Both the position numbers and the translations under genes were made by a program. The notes beneath the pieces are model-generated. The model was not told where the DNA came from. It ran no database searches and worked only from the letters and a program-made list of their open reading frames with translations. A stretch of DNA of 64,000 nucleotides from Corallococcus sp. AS-1-6 (GTDB taxonomy: Bacteria > Myxococcota > Myxococcia > Myxococcales > Myxococcaceae), in the NCBI RefSeq assembly GCF_020037015.1, contig NZ_JAIQDE010000006.1, positions 186,001-250,000 of the forward strand, written 5' to 3'. Below are positions 18,936-28,207 of this stretch, in pieces. Numbering within the stretch: position 1 is the first letter of the stretch; each line of letters starts with the position of its first letter.

Positions 18936-19634
18936 GTGCCCCCATCCCGCTTCATCCCATCCACCGGGCTGCTGTCCGCCCTGCTCCTGCTGCCGGCCGC
19001 GGCCTCCGCGCAGGTGCGCACCAACGTCGCGCGGCTGCTCACCTCGGACGCGGCGGAGGTCATCGACGCGCCGGTGGTGGGCCTCCAGCGAACGGCGCTG
19101 CCGCTGTTCGCCGGCTTCTCCGTGGACACGTCCCTCTACGCGGACGCGCTGCTCGCGCCGAACCTGGGGCTGCGGTGGGCGCTGGCCGCGGGGCCGCACC
19201 GGGTGGCGCTGGGCGCGCGCTACACGCACTTCGTGGGCGCGTCGGTGTACTCGGGCCAGGTGGAGTCCCAGGAGCCCGCCATCCAGCGCTTCACGCCGGA
19301 GCTGTCCGGCCCGGCCTTCTACGGCGTGTATGGCCTGTCGCTGGGCCCGGTGCTGGTGCAGGGCGAGGCGCGCTATGCGCGGTACGACTCCGACTACCTG
19401 GCCTTCACCGGCGCGGTGGCGTGGAACTTCACCGGGGCGTGGTCGCTCATCGCGGAAGGCGGCATGCGCGTGAAGGGCGGCGCGAAGCTGAAGGCCGCCG
19501 CGGGCGTGCGCTACGGCGGCGAGCACCTTGGCCTGGCGCTGGGCGCGGCCTACGTGGACCTGAGCGACCCGGCGCTCCCGGGCGAGGACCTGCCGGTGCT
19601 GCCCACCTTCGACCTGTCCTGGAGCTTCCGATGA
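18936..19634 (+). CDS. Exported beta-barrel-like outer membrane protein
   Basis: 232 aa, GTG start preceded by CCGGAG. Signal peptide cleaves near ASAQ (residue 25). The rest alternates short amphipathic strands with aromatic ends (VALGARYTHFVGAS, VLVQGEARYARYDS) and ends in WSFR with a C-terminal aromatic-basic residue pair, typical of outer membrane barrels. No named family recognised. Its stop overlaps the start of the next lipoprotein, so the two are translationally coupled. Confidence 0.7.
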   Translation: MPPSRFIPSTGLLSALLLLPAAASAQVRTNVARLLTSDAAEVIDAPVVGLQRTALPLFAGFSVDTSLYADALLAPNLGLRWALAAGPHRVALGARYTHFVGASVYSGQVESQEPAIQRFTPELSGPAFYGVYGLSLGPVLVQGEARYARYDSDYLAFTGAVAWNFTGAWSLIAEGGMRVKGGAKLKAAAGVRYGGEHLGLALGAAYVDLSDPALPGEDLPVLPTFDLSWSFR

Positions 19635-20215
19635 TGCGGCGACTCATTCCGTGCGCGGCCGGGCTGCTGCTGGCGTCGTGTTCGGCGGAGATCCAAGTGG
19701 AGACGGCGCCGTTCACCCAGACGGTGCCGGTGACGTCGGTGCTGGCGCCGGTCTACGCGGAGGTGGCGCTGGACCTGCCGGAGGAGACGCGCGACCTGTC
19801 GGTCGTCACCGTCAACACGGTGCAGGCCGCGCTCACGGTGGTCAATCCTTCGCAGGTCCTGACGCTCCAGATGGGCGCGCGGCTGTCCTTCACGGGGCAG
19901 GCGGAGCCGGGCACGCCCAGGACCTACACGGAGGCCAACCTGCCGCCGTACTACGCGGCGTCGACGTTGCTGCTGCCGCCGCGCGCGTTCGCGCCCGCCA
20001 GCCGCACACCGCTCACGGTGGACAGCCCCGCGCTGAAGCAGGCCCTGGGCCAGCGGCGCGTGTGGCTCATCGTGGAGAACACCGTCACGCGGACCAGCGG
20101 CCTGCCCACGGGCGGGCTGCCGGTGAACATCGTGCTGGAGGACATCATCTTCAGCGCCAACGTCACCAAGGCCTTCCCGGGCCTGGGCGGCGCGCTGGAG
20201 GTGGGTGGGCTGTAG
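19631..20215 (+). CDS. Lipoprotein of unknown function coupled to the barrel protein
   Basis: 194 aa. Signal peptide ends in the lipobox LLASC, so the mature N-terminus is a lipidated Cys near residue 17. The body is rich in Val/Thr and beta strands (VYAEVALDLPEETRDLSVVTVNTVQAAL in part). ATGA overlap with the upstream gene. Function unknown; probably acts with the barrel in the outer membrane. Confidence 0.7.
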   Translation: MMRRLIPCAAGLLLASCSAEIQVETAPFTQTVPVTSVLAPVYAEVALDLPEETRDLSVVTVNTVQAALTVVNPSQVLTLQMGARLSFTGQAEPGTPRTYTEANLPPYYAASTLLLPPRAFAPASRTPLTVDSPALKQALGQRRVWLIVENTVTRTSGLPTGGLPVNIVLEDIIFSANVTKAFPGLGGALEVGGL

Positions 20216-20245
20216 GGCCCGGGTCCCGGTGCCGGAGGCCGCGCC

Positions 20246-21184
20246 TCACGCGGGAGGCGGGAGGAAGCGGGCGAAGGCGTGCACGCAGAACTCCGTGAAG
20301 GCGCGCACCTTGGCGGGGATGAGCCGGCGGTGCGGATGGACCAGGAAGATGCTCCGCCCGGCCACCGGGGCCCGCGGCAGCAGCGTCACCAGCGTGCCCG
20401 CGCGCAGGTCGTCCAGCACCAGATAGCCGGGCAGGTTGGCGATGCCCCGTCCCTGGAGGGCGGCCTGCCGCAGGATGAGGTTGTTGTTGGATTGGAAGGG
20501 CCCGGAGACCCGCAGGCGGTGTCCGCCGTCAGGCCCCTCGAGCTGCCACGCCATGGGGGTATGCCCGCGCTTGAAGGTCAGGCAGTCGTGCTCCAGCAGG
20601 GCTTCTGGCGTGCGCGGCGTCCCGCGCCGCTGGAGGTAGGCGGGGCTCGCGCACAGCAGGCGCTGCTCCGGGCCCAGGCGCCGCGCCACCAGCGTGCTGT
20701 CCTCCAGCGCGTCCGCGATGCGGATCGCCACGTCGAAGCCCTCCTCCACCAGGTCCACCAGCCGGTCGCTGGCGTCCAGGTCCACCCGCACCTCCGGATG
20801 GGCGGCCTGGAACGCGGCGGCCATCGCGCCGACGTGGACCTCGCCCAGCACCGCGGGCGCAGCGATGCGCAGCAGGCCCCGGGGCGCTTCATCCAGGGCC
20901 GTGACGGACAGCGCGGCGTCCTCCAGCTCCGCCAGCACCCGGCGGCAGTGCTCGTGGAAGACGCGGCCGGCCTCCGTGAGGCTCACGTGGTGCGTGGTCC
21001 TCCGCAACAGCCGCGCCCCCAGGCGCGACTCCAGGTGGGCCACCTGCTTGCTCACCGCGGAGGGCGTCAGGCCCAGCCTTCGCGCCGCCGCGGAGAAGCC
21101 GCCGTCCTCCACGACCCGCACGAAGACGTGCAGCGGCATCACCTCGTCGAAGAGCAGGGGGCTCGGCTTTTTCCGCTGGGGCAC
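20246..21184 (-). CDS. LysR-family transcriptional regulator
   Basis: 312 aa. The winged helix-turn-helix is near residues 15-75 (FVRVVEDGGFSAAARRLGLTPSAVSKQVAHLE), written here only as a range with core AAARRLGLTPSAVSKQV. The C-terminal co-inducer domain contains GLLRIAAPAVLG and a FDVAIRIADALEDSTLVARRL-type segment, closest to the CrgA/DmlR subgroup. GTG at 21184 is preferred because GAGGA lies 9 bp before it; an ATG at 21139 is possible. It is divergent from the DoxX/deacetylase pair and likely controls it. Confidence 0.87.
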   Translation of the reverse strand: MPQRKKPSPLLFDEVMPLHVFVRVVEDGGFSAAARRLGLTPSAVSKQVAHLESRLGARLLRRTTHHVSLTEAGRVFHEHCRRVLAELEDAALSVTALDEAPRGLLRIAAPAVLGEVHVGAMAAAFQAAHPEVRVDLDASDRLVDLVEEGFDVAIRIADALEDSTLVARRLGPEQRLLCASPAYLQRRGTPRTPEALLEHDCLTFKRGHTPMAWQLEGPDGGHRLRVSGPFQSNNNLILRQAALQGRGIANLPGYLVLDDLRAGTLVTLLPRAPVAGRSIFLVHPHRRLIPAKVRAFTEFCVHAFARFLPPPA

Positions 21185-21282
21185 AGGCGTCGTTCCTCGG
21201 GACCACGTTCCCAATCCCGCTCCCCCGGCGCAAGAGAAGGGCACCGGGGACGCCCACCGCGCCCCCCTCTGGAGGAGCACCC

Positions 21283-21753
21283 ATGCGGACACCTTCCCCC
21301 GAAGCCGGACGCCTGTTCGGCCTCACCGACGGCGAGGCCGGCTACGCCCTGCTGCGCATCACCCTGGGCCTCAACATCCTGCTGCACGGCGTGGTGCGGC
21401 TGGTGGGGGGCCCCGGGGCCTTCGCCGACGGACTGGTGAAGGCCTTCGAGTCCTCCCTGCTGCCCGGGGCGCTGGTGCGGCCCTTCGCGTGGGTGCTGCC
21501 CTTCGCGGAGACGGCTGTGGGCGCGCTGGTGCTGGTGGGGCTGCTGACGCGCCATGCGCTCGCGGCGGGAGGGCTGCTGATGCTGGCGCTCGTGTTCGGC
21601 ACGGCGCTGCGGAGCGAGTGGGAGATGTTGAGCGTGCAGATGCTCTACGTGGGCCTCTACGCCGCGCTGCTGGGCACCGCGCGCTTCAACGCCCTGGCCC
21701 TGGACCGGCTGCGCCTCTCCGCGCCCGCCGCGACGCCCCGGAGCGTCCCGTGA
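21283..21753 (+). CDS. DoxX-family membrane protein
   Basis: 156 aa with four predicted membrane helices (about 22-42, 68-84, 86-106, 118-138) and the family's LLRITLGLNILLHGVVRL opening and PFAETAVGALVLVGLLTR core. DoxX proteins are small integral membrane proteins linked to redox or quinone use. GAGGAG six to ten bp before ATG. The stop overlaps the deacetylase start (GTGA), so both are one transcript facing the LysR gene. Confidence 0.85.
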   Translation: MRTPSPEAGRLFGLTDGEAGYALLRITLGLNILLHGVVRLVGGPGAFADGLVKAFESSLLPGALVRPFAWVLPFAETAVGALVLVGLLTRHALAAGGLLMLALVFGTALRSEWEMLSVQMLYVGLYAALLGTARFNALALDRLRLSAPAATPRSVP

Positions 21754-22691
21754 GCACCCGGCGCCAGTTCCTGTCCGGTACCGCCGTGGCCGCCGGCGCG
21801 CTCGCGGTGTCGGGGGCCGTGGCCGCGCAAGTCCCCGCGCGCGGCGCGGCGAAGGCCTCCGCGAAGAAGGGCTTCTGGCCGGGAGGCGCGCGGCTGGCCA
21901 TCTCCCTGTCGCTCCAGTTCGAAGCCGGCGCGCAGCCCGAGCGCGGCGCGAGCAGTCCGTTCCCGCCCATCGACGCGAAGTACCCGGACCTGCCGGTGGC
22001 CACCTGGTACGAGTACGGCGTGAGGGAGGGCATCCCCCGGCTGCTGGAGATGTTCTCGCGGCGGGGCGTCCAGGTGACCTCGCACATGGTGGGGCAGGCG
22101 GTGGAGCGCCATCCCGCGCTGGCGAAGGAGATCGTCGAGCGCGGGCACGAGGCCGCCGCGCATGGACAGACGTGGACGCCGCAGTTCTCCATGACGCCCG
22201 AGGAGGAGCGCGCCTCCTACGAGGCCAACGTGCGCGCCATCCAGCGCGCCACGGGACAGACGCCGGTGGGCTTCAACGCCTTCTGGATGCGCGGCACGCC
22301 CCGGACGCTGGAGATCCTCCAGGACCTGGGGTTCCTGTATCACATCGACGACGTGAGCCGGGACGAGCCCTTCGTCGTGGACGTGAGGGGCAGGCCCTTC
22401 GCGGTGGTGCCCTACACGCTGGGGATGAACGACATCATCGACTTCGAGTCGCGCAACTACACCGCCGACCAGTTCGCGAGCGAGCTCAAGAACGAGTTCG
22501 ACGCGCTGTATGCCGAAGCGAGCGAGCGCCGCAGGATGATGTCCATCAGCATGCACGACCGCATCTCCGGCAGGCCGGGCCGCGTGAAGATGCTGGAGGA
22601 GTTCATCCGCTACGCGCAGCGCCAGCCGGGCGTCTGGTTCGCGCGGAAGGACACCCTGGCGCGCTGGACGCTGGAGCAGGCCGGCACCTGA
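21750..22691 (+). CDS. Exported polysaccharide deacetylase (PuuE/PgdA-like)
   Basis: 313 aa, GTG start overlapping the doxX stop. STRRQFLSGTAVAAGALA is a Tat-type signal. The NodB-like fold shows ISLSLQFEAGAQ in place of the usual SFDD, HMVGQ, and EAAAHGQTW, the pattern of the PuuE allantoinase and PgdA peptidoglycan deacetylase branch. MSISMHDRISGRPGR near 265 is the C-terminal His motif. It probably deacetylates a cell-surface glycan or hydrolyses an amide; the substrate is not readable. Confidence 0.83.
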   Translation: MSTRRQFLSGTAVAAGALAVSGAVAAQVPARGAAKASAKKGFWPGGARLAISLSLQFEAGAQPERGASSPFPPIDAKYPDLPVATWYEYGVREGIPRLLEMFSRRGVQVTSHMVGQAVERHPALAKEIVERGHEAAAHGQTWTPQFSMTPEEERASYEANVRAIQRATGQTPVGFNAFWMRGTPRTLEILQDLGFLYHIDDVSRDEPFVVDVRGRPFAVVPYTLGMNDIIDFESRNYTADQFASELKNEFDALYAEASERRRMMSISMHDRISGRPGRVKMLEEFIRYAQRQPGVWFARKDTLARWTLEQAGT

Positions 22692-22722
22692 GGCGCCGCC
22701 GTCCGGACAGGGCGCCGCCCCG

Positions 22723-23616
22723 TCAGGAGCCGTCGTCCTCCGCGTCGTCCGCGCCCCCGCCGTCCGCCGGGGCGCGGCCGAGCAGCCGGTCCACCTCCGC
22801 GTGCGCTCCTTCCGCCTGGGCCGCGCTGATGCGCTTGTAGACCTTGAGCGCGTCCACCACGCGGTGCGCGTGCTTCCACAGCGCGCGGGACCCGCTGGCC
22901 GGCGAGCGCTTGCGCGGGGACGGCAGCATCGCGGCCAGCACCGCGCCCTGCGCCACGGAGAGCTGGGACGCGGACACGCCGAAGTGCTCGCGCGCGCCCG
23001 CCTCAATCCCATACACGCCGTTCCCCCACTCCACCACGTTGAGGTACAGCGTCAGGATGCGCTGCTTCGTCAGCGCCTCCTCCAGCCGGTGCGCCAGCAC
23101 CAGCTCCTTCAGCTTGCGCGACAGGCTGCGGTCCGTGGACAGCCAGAGGTTCTTCGCCAGTTGCTGCGTGAGCGTGGACGCCCCCCGCCCCAGCTCGCCC
23201 TTCTCCACCGCCTGCCCCACCGCCCGCGCCAGCTCCACCGTGTCCACGCCGTCGTGCAGGTAGAAGCTCGCGTCCTCGGAGAGGAGCACCGCGTCCACCG
23301 CGGGCTTGGACACCGCCGACAACGGCACCCACTGCTGACGCCTTCGCGGCTTGCGCCCGGCCTCGCGCGCCTCGCTCGCGCGCTGCTCGATGAGCGCCGT
23401 CGTCTTCGGGTTCTCCTTCGCCAGGGGGGCCGCGTCCGGCAGCCCGATGAACGTGGCCGCGGCGACGCCCACCCCCAGCACCAGCACGCCCACGGCCACC
23501 CAGCGCGCCCACCGCCTCCTTCGCGGCGGCGCGGGAGGCACCCGTGGCGGTGCGGGAGGGAGGGGCCCGGCGGGTTCGGGGCTCGGGGCTTCGGACGGAC
23601 CTTCGACGGTGGACAT
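22723..23616 (-). CDS. Monofunctional peptidoglycan glycosyltransferase (GT51)
   Basis: 297 aa. A proline-rich cytoplasmic N-terminus, one membrane anchor (about 37-58), then a GT51 domain with the catalytic LLSEDASFYLHDG (Glu114), RGASTLTQQLAKNLWLS and VEWGNGVYGIEAGA. It polymerises lipid II glycan chains in the periplasm. No transpeptidase domain follows, as in MtgA, but the C-terminus carries an Asp/Gly-rich tail. Start at 23616; 13 bp after the NlpC-type hydrolase on the same strand. Confidence 0.88.
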   Translation of the reverse strand: MSTVEGPSEAPSPEPAGPLPPAPPRVPPAPPRRRRWARWVAVGVLVLGVGVAAATFIGLPDAAPLAKENPKTTALIEQRASEAREAGRKPRRRQQWVPLSAVSKPAVDAVLLSEDASFYLHDGVDTVELARAVGQAVEKGELGRGASTLTQQLAKNLWLSTDRSLSRKLKELVLAHRLEEALTKQRILTLYLNVVEWGNGVYGIEAGAREHFGVSASQLSVAQGAVLAAMLPSPRKRSPASGSRALWKHAHRVVDALKVYKRISAAQAEGAHAEVDRLLGRAPADGGGADDAEDDGS

Positions 23617-23629
23617 CTGCCGGCCGTGT

Positions 23630-24334
23630 CTAGCGCCGCGCCGTCCGGGCGTCACCCTTCACGGTGAGCTTCGCGGACGCCAGGCGCGGCGGCTCGGGCG
23701 AGCGCCAGCGCTCGTCCACCGACGCGAAGCCCGCCACCAGCTCCCCCGCCAGGTAGCCGCGCGTCTTCTTCCCCTTGCGGCGCAGCCAGTCGTTGAGGAC
23801 GTGCCCCTTGGCGTCCTTGCGCGCCTCCGGCTGCGCCAGGTTGAAGCGCGAGCGCTTCACCAGCCCGCCCGACTTGTGCACGAACGTCACCGTGCCGTCC
23901 GCCCCCACCCGCTCCACGATGCCGATGTGCGTGAGGCCGTCGTTCATCAGGCCGTCGCGGTTCTTGTCGAACGTGTCCTTGAAGAACACCAGCGCGCCCG
24001 GCGTCGGCGTCTCCGTCAGCATCCCCAGCGCGCGCGCCTTGCGGTGGATGGCCGTGACGCCGTTCTCCTCCGGCAGCACGTCGTCCGGCAGCAGGTCCAA
24101 CCGCCGCTGCTGGAACGCCAGCCGCGTCATGCCCGAGCAGTCGTCCGTCACCGTCGAGCTCATCTTCGCCAGCGTCGTCATCCCCACCCAGGACTTCGCC
24201 CGCCACAGCGCCCGGTCCGCCAGTTGGACCACCGGCCGGGCCTTCTTCGTCGCCGTGGCCTTGCTCGCGGCCTGCGCCGCCCCGCCCCACACCAGCGCGC
24301 TCACCAACGCGCCCACCCACACGCCTCGTCCCAT
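23630..24334 (-). CDS. Secreted NlpC/P60-type cysteine hydrolase
   Basis: 234 aa with signal peptide (MGRGVWVGALVSALVWGGAAQAA). Catalytic Cys66 in DDCSGMTRLAF, with His136 (LTHIGIV) and His153 (VTFVHKSG) as likely partners. A DKNRDGLMND loop at 123-132 looks like an EF-hand calcium loop directly before the catalytic His. Probably cleaves peptidoglycan peptides. It precedes a glycan polymerase in the same transcript. An in-frame ATG six codons earlier (24352) is less likely. Confidence 0.78.
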   Translation of the reverse strand: MGRGVWVGALVSALVWGGAAQAASKATATKKARPVVQLADRALWRAKSWVGMTTLAKMSSTVTDDCSGMTRLAFQQRRLDLLPDDVLPEENGVTAIHRKARALGMLTETPTPGALVFFKDTFDKNRDGLMNDGLTHIGIVERVGADGTVTFVHKSGGLVKRSRFNLAQPEARKDAKGHVLNDWLRRKGKKTRGYLAGELVAGFASVDERWRSPEPPRLASAKLTVKGDARTARR

Positions 24335-24471
24335 GCGCACGCGGCAGAGCAACCGCCGTGCCCTGCCCCCGCGGCGTTGCGCGTGTCCACCTCACGACGG
24401 AGCGCGCGCTCGCTCCGGCACGCGGTGGGCAAGGAAGTTCCCACCCGTGGCAACCGCGCGCCCTGAAGCCC

Positions 24472-25377
24472 TCAGGGCACGACGACCGGGGACGGAGGAG
24501 CGTCTTCATTCCGGTAGGTCCGCGCCGGCCCGCAGCCCCTGCCGGCGCATCCGGGGCTCAAGGCTCCATCGGGCGTGCCCGGGGCCCAGGTCCGCGCGGG
24601 CCTGGGCTGCATCAGCCTGGGGGGCGGAGCCGCCAGCGGCGCCGGGCTCCTCTCCCGGGCCTCCAGCGCGACCATCAGGGGCAGCGCCAGCCCCAGCACC
24701 GCGAACCGCCCCACGGCGCCAGGCGTCCGCGAGCCGGGCGCGGGCAGCACCTGGGCGCGCAGGCTCGACAGGATGAACGCACCGCCAATGGCCGTGCACA
24801 GCGCGAGCGCTCCCCACGTCATGGCCTGCGCCGTGATGACGATGGAGGACAGGCGCCAGGTCGCGCCCAGGTCCACCGCCGCCTTCCACGCCTGGTCCCT
24901 CCAGTCCGCGGCCGGACCGGCCATGCCGTAGCCCACCGCGCACGCGGCCACCCACACGGCGGCGCCATGCACCTCGCGCCGCAGCAGCCACCCCTGCGCG
25001 AGGCCCAACGCCACCCCCATCCCGATGAACGCCGTCCCGGGCGACAGCGCCAGCGCCACGGCCAGGGCCCGCGAGCCCACCAGGCCCACGGCCACCGCCA
25101 TCGCCGTGCGCCCCACCCAGCCGGGGACCTGGAGCCCCGCCCGGCGCAGCGCGAACGCCTGCGCGTTGCCCAGCATCGCCCCCGCGACCGCGAAGACCGC
25201 CAGCTCCGCGAGCCGGTGCACCACGCCCTGCTCCACCACGGACAGCCGCCAGATGGCCGCCGAGCCCAGCACCGTCTCCAGCAGTTGGACCCAGGCGTCC
25301 GCCTGCAGCCACGGGACGAGCAGCCCCAGCACGGTGACCCCGGAGAGGGCGAGGACGTGGACAAGACGAGAGCCCAT
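24472..25377 (-). CDS. Polytopic membrane protein of unknown function
   Basis: 301 aa. Start at MGSRLVHV. Six to seven predicted membrane helices between 5 and 230, including VHVLALSGVTVLGLLVPWL and FAVLGLALPLMVALEA, then a proline-rich, Cys-containing tail. No family recognised. It precedes the NlpC gene on the same strand, but 137 bp separate them, so co-transcription is uncertain. Confidence 0.65.
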   Translation of the reverse strand: MGSRLVHVLALSGVTVLGLLVPWLQADAWVQLLETVLGSAAIWRLSVVEQGVVHRLAELAVFAVAGAMLGNAQAFALRRAGLQVPGWVGRTAMAVAVGLVGSRALAVALALSPGTAFIGMGVALGLAQGWLLRREVHGAAVWVAACAVGYGMAGPAADWRDQAWKAAVDLGATWRLSSIVITAQAMTWGALALCTAIGGAFILSSLRAQVLPAPGSRTPGAVGRFAVLGLALPLMVALEARERSPAPLAAPPPRLMQPRPARTWAPGTPDGALSPGCAGRGCGPARTYRNEDAPPSPVVVP

Positions 25378-25639
25378 GGCCCGGCAGTCTGCGCGAGTCC
25401 CCCGCGCCAAAGCCATCCACGCGGGCCCCCTCCTGCCCGCCGGCCAACGGAGGTGTCGCTCGGTGGAGGTGGATGTACGGCGCGACAGGACCGGGCGGGT
25501 TGGCTGGAACTCCGGTGCGAATCGAGCCACTTCGGGCAGCGGGCGCACCCCGGCAGCGGGGGCGAAACGCCGTGAAGCGGCGGACACTGGGAAATGGAGC
25601 ACGAGCACAAGGCGCGGCCGGCGCTAGATTGCCGCCCCT

Positions 25640-28195
25640 ATGGCGCATCCCACCGACGACAAGAACTTCCGCCTGCCCACCACCCTCCGTCCGCGCCGCT
25701 ATCAGGCGACGGTGACCCTGGACCTGGAGGGGCGCACCTTCGCGGGTGAGCAGCGCGTGGAGCTGGAGCTGTCCCAGCCCACCTCGGAGATCATCCTCCA
25801 CGCGAACGCGCTGGAGCTGGGCGAGGTCACCTTCCGCGCCGGCAACGACGTGCGCAAGCCCGCGTCCAAGCGCGTGGCCCCGGTGAGCGAGACGGTGGTG
25901 CTCACGTTCGATGCGCCCCTGCCCGCGGGCAGCGCCACGCTGGACGTGCTCTGGACGGGGCACTTCAGCGACGGCCTGCGCGGCCTGTACGCGGCGGGCC
26001 AGGTGGCCGCGACGCAGTTCGAGGCCGCGGACGCGCGCCGGCTGTTCCCCTGCTTCGACGAGCCGGCCTTCAAGGCGCGCTGGGCGCTCACGGTGCGCGT
26101 GCCGGAGGGCCACACGGTGCTGGGCAACGGCCGCGTGGTGAAGGACGAGAAGGACGGGGCCCTGCGCAAGGTGACGTTCGAGGAGACGGAGCTGCTCAGC
26201 TCGTACCTCATCGCGCTGGTGGTGGGCCCGCTGGTGGGCACGCCGGAGGAGCAGGTGGAGGGCGTCCCGGTGCGCACGTGGGCGCTGCCGGAGAAGGCGC
26301 ACCTGGCGAAGTTCGGGCAGGACGCGGCGCTCCAGGTGCTGCCCCGGCTGCGGGACTACTTCGGGCTGCCGTATGCCTTTGGCAAGGTGGACCAGGTGGG
26401 CATCCCGGACTTCGAGGCGGGCGCGATGGAGAACGCCGGCCTCATCACCTACCGGGAGGTGGCGCTGCTGTTGGACCCGGCCACCGCGCCGCTGTCCGTG
26501 CAGAAGCGCGTGGCGGAGGTGGTGACGCACGAGCTGGCGCACCAGTGGTTCGGCAACTGGGTGACGATGGTGTGGTGGGACGACCTCTGGCTCAACGAGG
26601 CGTTCGCCACGTGGATGGCCTTCAAGATCGTCGACCAGTGGCGGCCGGACTGGCGCATGTGGCTGGACTTCGACGCGCACCGGGCGAGCGCGCTGGCGCT
26701 GGACGCGCTCAAGTCCACGCACCCCATCCACGGAGAGGTGCGCAACGCGGGCGAGGCCGGTGAGAGCTTCGACGCGATTACGTACGAGAAGGGCGGCGCG
26801 GTGCTGCGGATGATTGAGGGGTTCCTGGGAGAGGGGCCCTTCCGCGAAGGCATCCGGCTGTACATGCGCAAGCACGCGCGCGCGAACGCGGTGAAGGAGG
26901 ACCTGTGGAACGCGCTGGGTGAGGCGGCGAAGCAGCCGGTGAACGAGCTGGCGACGAAGTGGATTGGCCAGAGCGGCTTCCCGCTGGTGTCGGTGAAGGT
27001 GGAGGGGCGGAAGGTGTCGCTGTCGCAGCGGCGCTTCTACTCGGAGCCGGGGGTGAAGAGCCCGGAGACGTGGCCGGTGCCCATGGTGCTGCGCTTCGAG
27101 GACGCGGGCGGCGTGCGGGAGCAGCGCGTGCTCTTCCGCGACGCGCAGGCGACGGTGACGCTGGAGGGCGGCTCGGGGGACGTGAAGTGGCTGTGCGCGA
27201 ACGGCGGCTCCACGGGCTTCTACCGGGTGGCGTACGAGAAGCCGGCGCTGGACGCGCTGGCGGCGAACCTGGGGACGCTGGCGCCGTCGGAGCGCATCTC
27301 GCTGCTCGCGGACACGTGGGCGCTGGTGCGCGCGGGGCAGGCGCCGGTGGCGGACCTGCTGGACCTGGCGGCGCGCTTCGGGGACGAGGAGGACGAGGCG
27401 GTGCTGGACGAGCTCGTCGGGCGGCTTGGCTACATCGAGAACCGGCTGACGGAGGGCGAGGACCAGGAGCGCTTCCGCCGGTGGGTGGAGGGGCTGTTGG
27501 GTGGCGGCCTGAAGAAGCTGGGCTGGCAGGCGGCGCAGGGCGAGCCGGACCGGGTGAAGCTGCGCCGCGCGGCGCTGGTGCGCGCGGTGGGTGGCCTGGC
27601 GCGCAGTCCGGAGGTGCTGGCGCAGGCGCGTCCGCTGGTGCAGCGGATGCTCCAGGGAGACAAGTCCGCGCTGGACGCGAACCTGCTGGACACGGCGGTG
27701 GGCATGGTGGCGCGCGCGGGAGACACGGCGCTGTTCGACGATTTGTTGCAGCGGATGCCGAGGGAGCCGGACCCGGCGACGCAGCGGCGCTACCTGATGG
27801 CGCTGACGTCCTTCGAGGACGCGAAGCTGGCGGAGCGCGCGCAGGGGCTGTTGTTCACGGAGACGGTGAAGACGCAGGACGTGGCGAGCTTCGCGACGGG
27901 CCTGTTGGGCAACCGCACCGGGCGCGACGCGTGGTGGGCGCAGTTGCAGAAGCGCTGGAAGGACCTGGTGGCGCGCACGGGCGCGGCGCCCATGCTGCTG
28001 CGCCGGGTGGTGGAAGGCCTGGGCCTGCTGCGCACGCGCGAGCAGTTGGAGCAGATGAAGGCCCTGCTCCAGGCGAACCCCATCCCGGAGGCCCAGCAGG
28101 CCACGGCGCAGACGCTGGAAAGGCTGACCCAGGACGTGGCCCTGAGAGAGCGCGTGGCCCCGGAGGTGTCCGCGTGGCTGAAGCGACGGCCGTGA
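25640..28195 (+). CDS. M1-family zinc aminopeptidase
   Basis: 851 aa. Domain order is that of ERAP/tricorn-factor-type M1 enzymes: beta N-domain (1-200), thermolysin-like domain with substrate motif GAMEN (261-265) and zinc site HELAH plus Glu320 (297-320), then a beta sandwich and an all-helical ERAP1-like C-domain (from about 525). It removes N-terminal residues from peptides. No signal peptide, so cytoplasmic. A divergent membrane gene lies 262 bp upstream. Confidence 0.94.
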   Translation: MAHPTDDKNFRLPTTLRPRRYQATVTLDLEGRTFAGEQRVELELSQPTSEIILHANALELGEVTFRAGNDVRKPASKRVAPVSETVVLTFDAPLPAGSATLDVLWTGHFSDGLRGLYAAGQVAATQFEAADARRLFPCFDEPAFKARWALTVRVPEGHTVLGNGRVVKDEKDGALRKVTFEETELLSSYLIALVVGPLVGTPEEQVEGVPVRTWALPEKAHLAKFGQDAALQVLPRLRDYFGLPYAFGKVDQVGIPDFEAGAMENAGLITYREVALLLDPATAPLSVQKRVAEVVTHELAHQWFGNWVTMVWWDDLWLNEAFATWMAFKIVDQWRPDWRMWLDFDAHRASALALDALKSTHPIHGEVRNAGEAGESFDAITYEKGGAVLRMIEGFLGEGPFREGIRLYMRKHARANAVKEDLWNALGEAAKQPVNELATKWIGQSGFPLVSVKVEGRKVSLSQRRFYSEPGVKSPETWPVPMVLRFEDAGGVREQRVLFRDAQATVTLEGGSGDVKWLCANGGSTGFYRVAYEKPALDALAANLGTLAPSERISLLADTWALVRAGQAPVADLLDLAARFGDEEDEAVLDELVGRLGYIENRLTEGEDQERFRRWVEGLLGGGLKKLGWQAAQGEPDRVKLRRAALVRAVGGLARSPEVLAQARPLVQRMLQGDKSALDANLLDTAVGMVARAGDTALFDDLLQRMPREPDPATQRRYLMALTSFEDAKLAERAQGLLFTETVKTQDVASFATGLLGNRTGRDAWWAQLQKRWKDLVARTGAAPMLLRRVVEGLGLLRTREQLEQMKALLQANPIPEAQQATAQTLERLTQDVALRERVAPEVSAWLKRRP

Positions 28196-28207
28196 TATCC
28201 GGCGCCC

